A stretch of DNA of 48,761 bases from Paludibacter sp. (GTDB lineage: Bacteria > Bacteroidota > Bacteroidia > Bacteroidales > Paludibacteraceae). The DNA lies in the NCBI GenBank assembly GCA_010365115.1, contig JAAFGX010000056.1, positions 1 to 48,761 of the forward strand. The letters run 5' to 3'. Positions within the stretch are counted from its first letter, which is position 1. The number at the start of each line of letters is the position of its first letter. Position numbers and translations under genes: made by a program. Shown here piece after piece: positions 33,673 through 41,929 of the stretch. Under the pieces are notes generated by a model that was not told the origin of the DNA, ran no database searches, and saw nothing but the letters and a program-made list of their open reading frames with translations.

Positions 33673-34196
33673 TGTTTTTGATGATAAATAGAAAAAATAT
33701 ACAGAAAAATTGTGTCAATATGTAGGCAGATATATTTTTATTTGTATTTACAACCTAAAATATCGCATATATTAACTATGTAATTGTTATATAAATCACT
33801 GATATTCTGCAATTATCTATTCATTTTTGAGTGTCAAAAATTTTCATACTAATAATTGTAAATAAATAAAAGATAAAATAAATAAATAAAAAGTTTTTTT
33901 AAAGAATCAATTATTTAACACAACATTGCTGTATAAACTTCATTAATCATGTCAATCTAACTACAAATACACATAAAAAAATAACAAATATTGTCATTAT
34001 GTATGCATTTTGAGCAACCTGCTTACAATTAGAAATGAATTAAGAGCCCCCTAAAATCCCCCGAAGGGGAATGTAAGAGTGCAATTAATGGATAATGATT
34101 ATCCGCAAAGTGAGCTTAACCAAATCAAGGGGCTTTGCCCATAATGTTGGTCAAAATTATTTTAATGCATCAGCCCTACTAGTGAATACAGGCTGT
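33673..34196. other. Gene-free spacer with a repeat A fragment
   Basis: Very AT-rich, no gene. At about 34045-34070 the string CCCCCTAAAATCCCCCGAAGGGG resembles the left end of repeat family A but no right end follows; AAGGGGCTTTGCCC lies at about 34127. Confidence 0.5.
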
Positions 34197-34227
34197 TTTG
34201 AAGTTTAGAATAAAAATTGTACTTTTG
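34197..34227 (+). promoter_or_regulatory. Promoter of efp
   Basis: TTTG (34197-34200), 19-nt spacer, TACTTTTG (34220-34227): a full match to the Bacteroidota vegetative consensus at both boxes. The leader is about 75 nt. Confidence 0.8.
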
Positions 34228-34307
34228 TTGACGAAAAACATACAATTGAAATAATGATTCAAATTTTTCAATTATGAATTTTGCATTATTAATTATTAAT
34301 TATATTT

Positions 34308-34874
34308 ATGGCTACTACAGCAGATATTAAAAACGGAATGTGCCTTGACATTGATGGTCAGTACTATTTCATCACCGAATTTCTTCACGTAAAACCAGGA
34401 AAAGGTCCTGCCTTTGTCCGCACAAAATTAAAAAATGTGGTTACAGGTCGTACGTTGGACAGAACTTTTAATTCAGGAATACGCATAGAGGAAGTCCGCA
34501 TCGAACGACGCGATTACCAATATCTCTATAAAGATGAAGCTGGTTACAACTTCATGAATAACGAAGATTTCGAACAAGTATCGGTCAACAAAGACATTAT
34601 TAACGGAGTTGATTTTTTGAAAGAAGGAATGATTTGCGAGGTAGTAACTCATGCTCAATCTGAAACAATACTTTATGTTGATCTTCCGGTTCAGGTAGCT
34701 TTATTAATTACGTATACCGAACCAGGGTTAAAAGGTGATACCGCTACTAACGCTACAAAACCTGCCACAGTTGAATCGGGAGCTACCGTTCGTGTTCCAT
34801 TATTCATTAACGAAGGCGAAACAATAAAAGTTGATACTCGTAACGGTTCTTATATAGAACGCGTAAGAGCATAA
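34308..34874 (+). CDS. efp: Translation elongation factor P
   Basis: A 188-aa EF-P that relieves ribosome stalling at polyproline stretches. Seen: KOW-like N domain with [17 protein letters not shown] (27-43), where K32 lies at the loop tip that is modified or contacts the P-site tRNA, middle OB domain, and C-terminal [26 protein letters not shown]. No EpmA/EpmB or rhamnosyltransferase gene is in the window. Own promoter and terminator. Confidence 0.97.
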   Translation: MATTADIKNGMCLDIDGQYYFITEFLHVKPGKGPAFVRTKLKNVVTGRTLDRTFNSGIRIEEVRIERRDYQYLYKDEAGYNFMNNEDFEQVSVNKDIINGVDFLKEGMICEVVTHAQSETILYVDLPVQVALLITYTEPGLKGDTATNATKPATVESGATVRVPLFINEGETIKVDTRNGSYIERVRA

Positions 34875-34900
34875 CATATACGCAATTACGATATTATTAG

Positions 34901-34933
34901 AGCCGATAAACAAATTGTTTATCGGCTTTTTTT
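34901..34933 (+). terminator. Terminator of efp
   Basis: Perfect stem AGCCGATAAAC/GTTTATCGGCT with a 5-nt loop and seven T, 26 bp after the stop codon. Confidence 0.9.
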
Positions 34934-34950
34934 GTTGATTTTAAGTTAGA

Positions 34951-35141
34951 ATACCGATTGCACAAACAATATAGTTCAATGTCGACCCTGCCTGCCGCAG
35001 GCAAGTGCGTCAAATAAAACATCACGTGTAACGGGATTAAACGACATGCCTTCCGCAAGCGGAATCTCGAAGTACTTGATCGGCATTAACAACCGTAAAC
35101 TTTTAAAATAGATTGGACTGTTTTATGCACTAAACGGTTAT
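34951..35141. mobile_element. Two-hairpin MITE-like element, family B, copy 4 (degenerate)
   Basis: Begins ATACCGATTGCACAAACAATATAG as type I, contains TGCCTGCCGCAGGCA and a decayed CACGTGTAACGGG module, and ends GGTTAT instead of GGTAT after AGATTGGACTGTTTTA. The stem complements of the left hairpin are partly lost. It fills the spacer between the efp terminator and the typA -7 box. Confidence 0.6.
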
Positions 35142-35155
35142 TGAATTATTTTTAC

Positions 35156-35163
35156 TAACTTTG
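35156..35163 (+). promoter_or_regulatory. -7 box (TAACTTTG) for typA
   Basis: Exact TAnnTTTG followed by CACCC, 28 nt before the ATG at 35191. It lies 15 bp after the family B element, so any -33 element would be inside the repeat end. It rules out the longer frame starting at 35161. Confidence 0.65.
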
Positions 35164-35190
35164 CACCCTCAAAAAAAAAGATTGTGTTAC

Positions 35191-36990
35191 ATGCAGAAAA
35201 TTAGAAACATTGCTATTATTGCCCACGTCGACCATGGTAAAACCACGCTGGTTGACAAGATGTTACTTGCCGGACATTTGTTCCGCGATAACGAGAACGC
35301 AGGCGAGTTAATTATGGATAATAACGACCTCGAACGCGAAAGGGGAATCACCATATTAGCAAAAAACGTATCCATCGACTATTTAGGATACAAAATCAAT
35401 ATCATAGACACTCCCGGTCACGCTGACTTCGGTGGTGAAGTGGAACGTGTGTTGAACATGGCCGATGGCGTATTGCTTTTGGTTGATGCATTTGAAGGCC
35501 CAATGCCTCAAACACGTTTTGTGTTACAAAAAGCATTACAAATAGGTTTAAAACCTATCGTTGTAGTAAATAAAGTAGACAAACCAAATTGCCGCCCTGA
35601 CGAAGTGCACGAAGCTGTTTTCGACTTAATGTACAATTTAGATGCAACTGAAAACCAGTTAGATTTTCACACCATTTACGGTTCAGCAAAAAACAACTGG
35701 ATGTCTGAAGATTGGAAAAACCAGACTGACAACATCATACCTCTTCTCGATGCAATCATTGAACACATTCCAGAACCTTTATATTTGGAAGGAACACCAC
35801 AAATGTTGATCACATCACTTGATTATTCATCATACGTAGGTCGTATTGCAGTGGGTCGGGTTCATCGTGGAACATTGCGCGAAGGTATGGACGTTAATTT
35901 GGTAAAACGTGATGGAAGAGCAATTAAGTGCCGCATTAAGGAATTACATACTTTTACCGGATTAGGACGCACACGTGCCACCGAGGTTAAATCGGGTGAT
36001 ATTTGTGCATTGGTTGGCATTGAAGGTTTTGAAATCGGTGATTCAATTGCAGATTTACAAAATCCGGAACCATTGGTTCCAATTGCTATTGACGAACCAA
36101 CAATGAGCATGGTGTTTACCATCAATAATTCTCCATTTTTTGGTAAAGAAGGTAAGTTTGTAACTTCTCGTCACATTCACGACCGATTGATAAAAGAATT
36201 AGATAAAAATCTTGCTTTGCGAGTTGAAAAAAGTATAGATTCTGATGTATGGACTGTTTTTGGCCGTGGAGTACTTCACTTGTCTGTATTAATAGAAACG
36301 ATGCGTCGTGAAGGTTATGAATTGCAAGTTGGTCAGCCTCAAGTGATTTTTAAAGAAATTAATGGCGTACGTTGCGAGCCGATTGAGCAATTAAGCATCA
36401 ACTTGCCTGAATCTTGTTCAGGAAAGATCATAGAAATGGTAGCCATACGCAAAGGCGAAATGCTCACCATGGATGTAATGAACGACCGTATTCAATTAGA
36501 ATTTTTGATTCCATCGCGCGGAATTATTGGGTTGAGAAATAATGTGTTGACTTCTTCAGCAGGAGAAGCAATCATGTCGCATCGTTTTCTTGAATATCAA
36601 CCTTACAAGGGACATATTGAAAAAAGATTAAATGGCTCAATTATTGCTATGGAAGGTGGAAATGCTTTTGCCTATTCTTTGGACAAATTACAAGATCGTG
36701 GACGGTTCTTTATATTTCCACAAACAGATATTTACTCAGGACAGGTTGTAGGTGAAAGTGCTAAAGAGGGCGATATTGTTGTAAATGTAACGAAACCGAA
36801 AAAACTCACCAATATGCGTTCATCGGGAGCAGATGATAAAGCAAAATTAACTCCACCTGTAGTTTTCAGTTTGGAAGAAGCGTTGGAATACATTAAAGAA
36901 GATGAGTATGTTGAAATTACTCCTTCAAGCATTCGCCTACGCAAGATATATTTAGATGAGAATGAACGGAAACGTATGACTAGAAAATAG
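35191..36990 (+). CDS. typA: Translational GTPase TypA/BipA
   Basis: A 599-aa ribosome-binding GTPase involved in ribosome assembly and stress adaptation. Seen: G1 AHVDHGKT (11-18), G2 RGITI (51-55), G3 DTPGH (73-77), G4 NKVD (127-130), then EF-G-like domains II, III and V and the BipA-specific C-terminal domain with MRSSGADDKAKLTPP and EYVEITPSSIRLRKIYL. Start at 35191 is fixed by the -7 box immediately upstream. Length is normal. Confidence 0.96.
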   Translation: MQKIRNIAIIAHVDHGKTTLVDKMLLAGHLFRDNENAGELIMDNNDLERERGITILAKNVSIDYLGYKINIIDTPGHADFGGEVERVLNMADGVLLLVDAFEGPMPQTRFVLQKALQIGLKPIVVVNKVDKPNCRPDEVHEAVFDLMYNLDATENQLDFHTIYGSAKNNWMSEDWKNQTDNIIPLLDAIIEHIPEPLYLEGTPQMLITSLDYSSYVGRIAVGRVHRGTLREGMDVNLVKRDGRAIKCRIKELHTFTGLGRTRATEVKSGDICALVGIEGFEIGDSIADLQNPEPLVPIAIDEPTMSMVFTINNSPFFGKEGKFVTSRHIHDRLIKELDKNLALRVEKSIDSDVWTVFGRGVLHLSVLIETMRREGYELQVGQPQVIFKEINGVRCEPIEQLSINLPESCSGKIIEMVAIRKGEMLTMDVMNDRIQLEFLIPSRGIIGLRNNVLTSSAGEAIMSHRFLEYQPYKGHIEKRLNGSIIAMEGGNAFAYSLDKLQDRGRFFIFPQTDIYSGQVVGESAKEGDIVVNVTKPKKLTNMRSSGADDKAKLTPPVVFSLEEALEYIKEDEYVEITPSSIRLRKIYLDENERKRMTRK

Positions 36991-37087
36991 TTGTTAGTTG
37001 ACAGTTTATTTTACTCACATGATTTACAATAATTCGTGAAACCTGCGTTATAAATAGAAATTCTGTCAAATGTCATTTTTTAAAATT

Positions 37088-37726
37088 ATGAAAAGTAAAC
37101 ACCCTTTGATTCTGCTTTTACTGCTTTGCACTACAACAGTTTATGCGCAATTGGGTATTAAAGCAGGTATAAACTTGGCAAATGAGATAAAATCATTCGC
37201 ACAGCAAGATATACAGGATGGCTTCAGTTCGAAAAATTTAACCGGTTACCAAATCGGGTTGATTTATCAAGCAATGCCGAAGAAATCAGGATTGGGAGTT
37301 GAAATTAGCGCACTACTTTCGCAAAAAGGAAGCACATTTAGCGATAGTGTCAGTACCACCAACTTTTTAAGGGAAGGTTACACTGAATTGAATTATCTGG
37401 AAGTTCCATTTAATCTTCGCTACCGATTGACGCTTGGTTTTATTGGAATTTATGGCTTTGGCGGTATTTATGGAGGCTATGCATTAAACGGAAAAACTGT
37501 TGACGAAACGGCAAATACAACCGAAAACGAGCCATTTGCAAGTTTTATGGATCGAGTTGATTATGGTTTAAATTTTGGAGCCGGACTTGAATTATTCAAT
37601 AAAATTCAATTGGGTGCCACATGGAGTCAGGGAATTAAAAATACTGCAAGCAGCACAATTATTCTTCCATTACCTACAACTAATACCAACAGAGTTTTTT
37701 CAGTCAATTTGGTATATCTATTCTGA
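37088..37726 (+). CDS. Outer-membrane beta-barrel protein (PorT-like family)
   Basis: A 212-aa secreted protein: signal peptide (about 1-20, cleavage after VYA), then QLGIKAGINLAN and alternating amphipathic strands (YQIGLIYQAM, GVEISALLSQKG, LNYLEVPFNLRYRL, YGFGGIYGGYAL, DYGLNFGAGLELFNKIQLGATWSQGI) ending VFSVNLVYLF with terminal Phe. This is the outer-membrane beta-barrel fold of about eight strands common in Bacteroidota. Start at 37088 preferred over 37070. It is followed by a hairpin terminator. The function is unknown; an actual PorT role in type IX secretion is not implied. Confidence 0.8.
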   Translation: MKSKHPLILLLLLCTTTVYAQLGIKAGINLANEIKSFAQQDIQDGFSSKNLTGYQIGLIYQAMPKKSGLGVEISALLSQKGSTFSDSVSTTNFLREGYTELNYLEVPFNLRYRLTLGFIGIYGFGGIYGGYALNGKTVDETANTTENEPFASFMDRVDYGLNFGAGLELFNKIQLGATWSQGIKNTASSTIILPLPTTNTNRVFSVNLVYLF

Positions 37727-37750
37727 AAATAAAAAATAGAATTAATAATA

Positions 37751-37784
37751 AGAGAAGTTAAACCTACATCAGGTTACTTCTCTT
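37751..37784 (+). terminator. Terminator after the beta-barrel gene
   Basis: Inverted repeat AGAGAAGTTAAACCT/AGGTTACTTCTCT with a 5-nt loop and one or two mismatches, then TATTTTGTTT, 24 bp after the stop. Confidence 0.7.
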
Positions 37785-37886
37785 ATTTTGTTTATTGAAA
37801 CTACGACTTTGAAATTAGTGAAGATGAAAAATAAATTCATTTGTATTTTTTTAGAATAAAAAAGAACTATATATCTCTTTTTTTTG

Positions 37887-37894
37887 TACCTTTG
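37887..37894 (+). promoter_or_regulatory. -7 box (TACCTTTG) for tig
   Basis: Exact TAnnTTTG followed by CACCCC, 51 nt before the start codon; the -33 element is not clear. Confidence 0.6.
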
Positions 37895-37945
37895 CACCCC
37901 ATTATAGAAAGATAAATATCAGTAAATTACTCTATTAATTAAATT

Positions 37946-39301
37946 ATGAATATTGTCAGAAAAGACCTCGATCAAAACAATGCTACTTTAACGTTACGCA
38001 TTGAAAAAATGGATTATACCGAGAAAGTGGATAAAAACTTACGTGATTATCGCAAAAAAGCGAACATTCCAGGCTTTCGTCCCGGCATGATTCCTGTAGG
38101 TTTAGTAAAAAAAATGTACGGAAAGGCAGTAATGGCAGAAGAAATCAATAAATTGGTATCTGACAACCTATTCAACTATATCCGCGAAAACAACATTAAT
38201 ATTCTGGGCGAACCACTTCCAAACGAAACAGAACAACAACCTATTGATTTCGATAATCAGGAAGAATTCGAATTTGTATTCGATTTAGGCATTGCGCCTA
38301 CTTTTGAAGTAGAATTGAGTAAAAAAGATAAAGTGAAATATTACGACATCAAAGTGAGCGACGAAATGATTGACAATCAGGTTAAATCGTACACCGGACG
38401 TTATGGAAAATACATTCAGGAAGACATTGTCGAAGAAAAAGATATGTTGAAAGGCGAATTGCTAGAAATGGCAAATGACAAAGTAAACGAAACCGGAATA
38501 AAAGTTCAGGATGCCACTTTAACTGCGGCTTACATGAAAGATGATGCTCAAAAAGCACTTTTTGTTGGTGCCAAAAAAGGCGATGTAATCACTTTTAATC
38601 CTGCCGCTGCATTTGAAAACGAAACTGAAATCAGCTCATTGTTGAAAATTTCGAAAGATGCTGCAAAAGAAGTTGTTGCTGATTTTCAATTGACAATTGA
38701 TAGCATTACCCGTTATCACGAGTCTGAAATCAATCAGGAATTATTCGACAAAGTATATGGTGACAACGTGGTGAGCAGCGAAGAAGAATTCCGCACTAAA
38801 ATCAAAGAAAACATACAGGAAAATCTAATTTCCGACAGCGAATATAAATTTGGCGTAGATGCACAGGAAATGCTGATTGCTAAATTCAGCGATTTATCTT
38901 TCCCTGACACGTTCCTTAAACGCTGGGTATTATCATCGAACAAGAATCTAACGGCTGAAACTTTAGAACAAGATTATTCGAAAATGATTACCGATTTGAA
39001 ATGGCATTTGGTGAAAGACAAATTGGTAAAATCGAACGATGTAAAAGTTGAAAAAGAAGATGTTGAAGAATTTGCCAAAAAAATGGCGAAAGCACAATTT
39101 GCTCAATATGGAATGATTGGTATGGAAGATGATATTATTTCTAATTATGCAAAAGACATGATTAAAAAAGAGGATACGCTTAAAAATATCATTGAAAGAG
39201 TAGCAGAGCAAAAAGTGTTTGCAATTGTAAAAGAAGCTGTAAAACTAGATAACAAAGAAGTTTCTATCGAAGAATTCAACAAAATGTTTGAAGAAAAATA
39301 A
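37946..39301 (+). CDS. tig: Trigger factor chaperone
   Basis: A 451-aa ribosome-associated chaperone that binds nascent chains at the exit tunnel. Seen: N-terminal ribosome-binding motif GFRPGMIP (43-50) with VKKMYG, a middle region of FKBP-like length (about 150-245) whose catalytic residues look poorly conserved, and a helical C domain (NQELFDKVYG, DLSFPDTFLKRWVL, EVEEFAKKMAKAQFAQYG-like). In Bacteroidota the middle domain is commonly degenerate, so prolyl isomerase activity is doubtful. It precedes clpP-clpX, as in many bacteria. Confidence 0.93.
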   Translation: MNIVRKDLDQNNATLTLRIEKMDYTEKVDKNLRDYRKKANIPGFRPGMIPVGLVKKMYGKAVMAEEINKLVSDNLFNYIRENNINILGEPLPNETEQQPIDFDNQEEFEFVFDLGIAPTFEVELSKKDKVKYYDIKVSDEMIDNQVKSYTGRYGKYIQEDIVEEKDMLKGELLEMANDKVNETGIKVQDATLTAAYMKDDAQKALFVGAKKGDVITFNPAAAFENETEISSLLKISKDAAKEVVADFQLTIDSITRYHESEINQELFDKVYGDNVVSSEEEFRTKIKENIQENLISDSEYKFGVDAQEMLIAKFSDLSFPDTFLKRWVLSSNKNLTAETLEQDYSKMITDLKWHLVKDKLVKSNDVKVEKEDVEEFAKKMAKAQFAQYGMIGMEDDIISNYAKDMIKKEDTLKNIIERVAEQKVFAIVKEAVKLDNKEVSIEEFNKMFEEK

Positions 39302-39363
39302 TATTTTTTCACTCATTTTGCCGAAAAGGCTTTTAACTACTAAAAAATCAAACAAAATATCTT

Positions 39364-39371
39364 TATCTTTG
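39364..39371 (+). promoter_or_regulatory. -7 box (TATCTTTG) for clpP
   Basis: Exact TAnnTTTG between tig and clpP, about 142 nt before the clpP start. The leader would include the 26-bp tandem repeat. Confidence 0.5.
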
Positions 39372-39457
39372 TTTCTTTTTTTGAATTGGTTAAAAGCCTT
39401 TTTCAATAAAATAAAGTAATTGACTGCAAATATAAATTATTACAAATCTACTCAATT

Positions 39458-39509
39458 ACTTTATAAACTTTCAAACTTTATACACTTTATAAACTTTCAA
39501 ACTCATAAA
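39458..39509 (+). repeat. 26-bp tandem repeat directly upstream of clpP
   Basis: Two units beginning ACTTTATAAACTTTCAAACT (39458-39483 and 39484-39509) lie immediately before the clpP start codon. A related ACTTTATAAACTTT-rich segment precedes cydB at 46187-46243. Confidence 0.8.
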
Positions 39510-39512
39510 AAT

Positions 39513-40193
39513 ATGAACAACAACGAATTTCGCAGTTACGCCACCAAACATCTAGGCATGAATGGGTTGGCATTGGATAAATATACCAGCATTACTAATA
39601 ATAATTATATCTCTCCCTCTATTTTGGAAGAACGTCAATTAAACGTTACTCAAATGGATGTTTTTTCCCGTTTAATGATGGATCGTATCATTTTTCTGGG
39701 CACTCAGGTGGACGATTATACCGCCAATGTAATTCAGGCTCAGTTGCTTTATCTTGATTCTTCTGATCCAGGAAAAGACATTTCCATCTATTTAAACACT
39801 CCAGGGGGTTCGGTTTATGCCGGGTTAGGTATATACGACACCATGCAGTTTATCGGATCGGACGTAGCAACTATCTGTACCGGAATGGCCGCTTCTATGG
39901 GAGCGGTTCTAATGGTAGCAGGAGCCAAAGGAAAACGTTCGGCTTTAAAACATTCCCGCATCATGATTCACCAGCCAATGGGTGGTGCACAAGGACAAGC
40001 GTCTGATATTGAAATTACAGCCCGTGAAATTCAAAAGTTGAAAAAAGAATTATATACCATTATTGCCGAACATTCCGGAAATCCTTTTGAAAGAATTGAA
40101 AAAGATTCGGACCGTGATTATTGGATGAATTCCGAAGAGGCTTTAGAATACGGAATGATTGACAAGATTTTATTAAACGAAAAGAAGAAATAA
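39513..40193 (+). CDS. clpP: ATP-dependent Clp protease proteolytic subunit
   Basis: A 226-aa serine peptidase that forms the tetradecameric chamber served by ClpX. Seen: catalytic triad S128 in GMAASMGA, H153 in IMIHQPMGG and D202 in DRDYW, plus [17 protein letters not shown] (93-109). The N-terminal propeptide-like extension of about 30 residues is usual for Bacteroidota. Start at 39513 chosen because the longer frame is encoded by the tandem repeat leader. It is 75 bp upstream of clpX. Confidence 0.95.
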   Translation: MNNNEFRSYATKHLGMNGLALDKYTSITNNNYISPSILEERQLNVTQMDVFSRLMMDRIIFLGTQVDDYTANVIQAQLLYLDSSDPGKDISIYLNTPGGSVYAGLGIYDTMQFIGSDVATICTGMAASMGAVLMVAGAKGKRSALKHSRIMIHQPMGGAQGQASDIEITAREIQKLKKELYTIIAEHSGNPFERIEKDSDRDYWMNSEEALEYGMIDKILLNEKKK

Positions 40194-40268
40194 GTTAGTA
40201 GTTGGTAGTTTCGGGTTGGTAGTAAAACACGAAACGATAAACACGAAACGCTAAACAGAAAACAAAGA

Positions 40269-41501
40269 ATGGCTAAAAATAATAAAAATTGCAGTTTTTG
40301 CGGACGACCCGAATCTCAGGTGGATTTCTTTATCATGGGACAAGATGGAGCGCATATTTGCAATGAATGTGCTGTGCAAGCAGCTGAAATTGTAAAAGAA
40401 AACACAACTAAGAAATCGAAACTTACGAATTTAAAAAAAGAACAGGTTCCAAAACCTATTGAGATTAAAGAATACCTCGATCAATACGTAATTGGACAAG
40501 AAGAAGCAAAAAAGTTTCTTTCTGTAGCGGTTTATAATCATTACAAAAGATTGATGCAGGAAAACTCCAACGATGATGTGGAAATTGAGAAATCAAATAT
40601 CATTATGGTGGGTTACACCGGTACGGGTAAGACCTTATTGGCAAAAACAATTGCTAAAAAACTGCATGTTCCATTCACCATTGTAGATGCGACAGTATTG
40701 ACCGAAGCTGGTTATGTGGGCGAAGATATTGAAAGTATTCTAACCCGTTTGCTACAAGTGGCCGATTATGATGTAAAAGCGGCCGAACGCGGAATTGTAT
40801 TTATCGACGAAATTGATAAAATTGCCCGCAAAGGCGATAATCCGAGTATCACGCGCGATGTAAGCGGCGAAGGTGTTCAACAAGGATTATTGAAATTATT
40901 GGAAGGAGCGGTGGTAAATGTTCCACCTCAAGGCGGACGTAAACACCCCGATCAGAAGATGATAGCGGTGAACACACAAAACATATTATTTGTGTGTGGT
41001 GGCGCTTTTGATGGTATTGAGAAAAAAATTGCATCACGGTTGAATACTCGTGTTGTAGGCTACAATGCAGGAAAAGAAAACGAACTGGTTGACAAACATA
41101 ATTTATTGCAATATATTGCTCCTCAGGATTTAAAATCATTCGGATTAATTCCGGAAATCATTGGTCGATTACCAATTCTTACATATTTAGAACCATTGGA
41201 TAGAACTGCTTTACGGCGAATTCTGACTGAACCTAAAAATTCAATAATCAAACAATACACCAAATTGTTCAAAATGGATGGCATTGAATTGAAATTTCAG
41301 GAAGAAGTGTTGGAGTATATTGTTGACAAATCGATAGAATTTAAACTCGGAGCTCGTGGATTGCGTTCGATTACCGAAACGATCATGATGGACGAAATGT
41401 TCGAAATGCCTTCGAAAAACGAAAAAAAACTGACTGTTTTGTTGCCTTATGCTCAAAGCAAGATTGAAAAAACAAATATTAATCGCTTAAAAATTGCATA
41501 A
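40269..41501 (+). CDS. clpX: ATP-dependent Clp protease ATP-binding subunit ClpX
   Basis: A 410-aa AAA+ unfoldase that feeds substrates to ClpP. Seen: zinc-binding domain C8, C11, C31, C34; Walker A GYTGTGKT (115-122); Walker B VFIDEIDK with D180 and E181; the IGF-type loop position and the sensor-2 region GARGLRSI near the C terminus. Length is standard. The 75-bp spacer after clpP shows only short direct repeats (CACGAAACG words), and no terminator, so clpP-clpX are likely cotranscribed. Confidence 0.96.
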   Translation: MAKNNKNCSFCGRPESQVDFFIMGQDGAHICNECAVQAAEIVKENTTKKSKLTNLKKEQVPKPIEIKEYLDQYVIGQEEAKKFLSVAVYNHYKRLMQENSNDDVEIEKSNIIMVGYTGTGKTLLAKTIAKKLHVPFTIVDATVLTEAGYVGEDIESILTRLLQVADYDVKAAERGIVFIDEIDKIARKGDNPSITRDVSGEGVQQGLLKLLEGAVVNVPPQGGRKHPDQKMIAVNTQNILFVCGGAFDGIEKKIASRLNTRVVGYNAGKENELVDKHNLLQYIAPQDLKSFGLIPEIIGRLPILTYLEPLDRTALRRILTEPKNSIIKQYTKLFKMDGIELKFQEEVLEYIVDKSIEFKLGARGLRSITETIMMDEMFEMPSKNEKKLTVLLPYAQSKIEKTNINRLKIA

Positions 41502-41929
41502 CAAAAAATAGGCAATGCATTGTATAAATGCATATTAAGTAATTTATTCAGGATATATACTATTTTTGATAGTTAATATCCTGATTTTTTTTTCAAAACA
41601 TGTTGTATATTTAAAATCTGTTTCTATTTTTGTTACAGAAATTAATTGTAGTTATCAGCATCTATTTTATAGTTTATACCGATTGCAGAAATAATTCAGT
41701 CCAATGTCGACCCTGCCTGCCGCAGGCAAGTTCATCTAATTGTACTGTTTATTTATATGCCTTCCGCAAGCGGAATTTGCAATCGGCATTATACTAAAGC
41801 CAATTTTGGACTGAAATAATAATTCATTTGGTATTATTTGCAATAAACAACAAAAAAATAGTTGATTACGTGCTTTTAATTCGACAATAAATACTACTTT
41901 CGCATTCATTTTTTACTCAAAACATTGAT
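41502..41929. other. Gene-free spacer between clpX and recQ
   Basis: Contains a possible clpX terminator (a weak A/T-rich inverted repeat about 41550-41595 followed by eight T), the family B copy 5 and a near-consensus -7 box TACTTTCG (41895-41902) before recQ. No gene is seen. Confidence 0.5.
41676..41834. mobile_element. Two-hairpin MITE-like element, family B, copy 5 (type II)
   Basis: A 159-bp element from ATACC to GGTAT, near identical at its ends to copy 2 but without its extra palindromes. Left hairpin: CCGATTGCA pairs with TGCAATCGG; AAATAATTCAGT pairs with ACTGTTTATTT. Internal modules TGCCTGCCGCAGGCA and GCCTTCCGCAAGCGG are present. It is 96 bp upstream of recQ. Confidence 0.75.

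Noticed and set aside
39946..40268. A separate promoter and terminator between clpP and clpX
   Set aside because: Only short direct repeats are seen; no hairpin with a T-run or TAnnTTTG box was found in the 75-bp gap.
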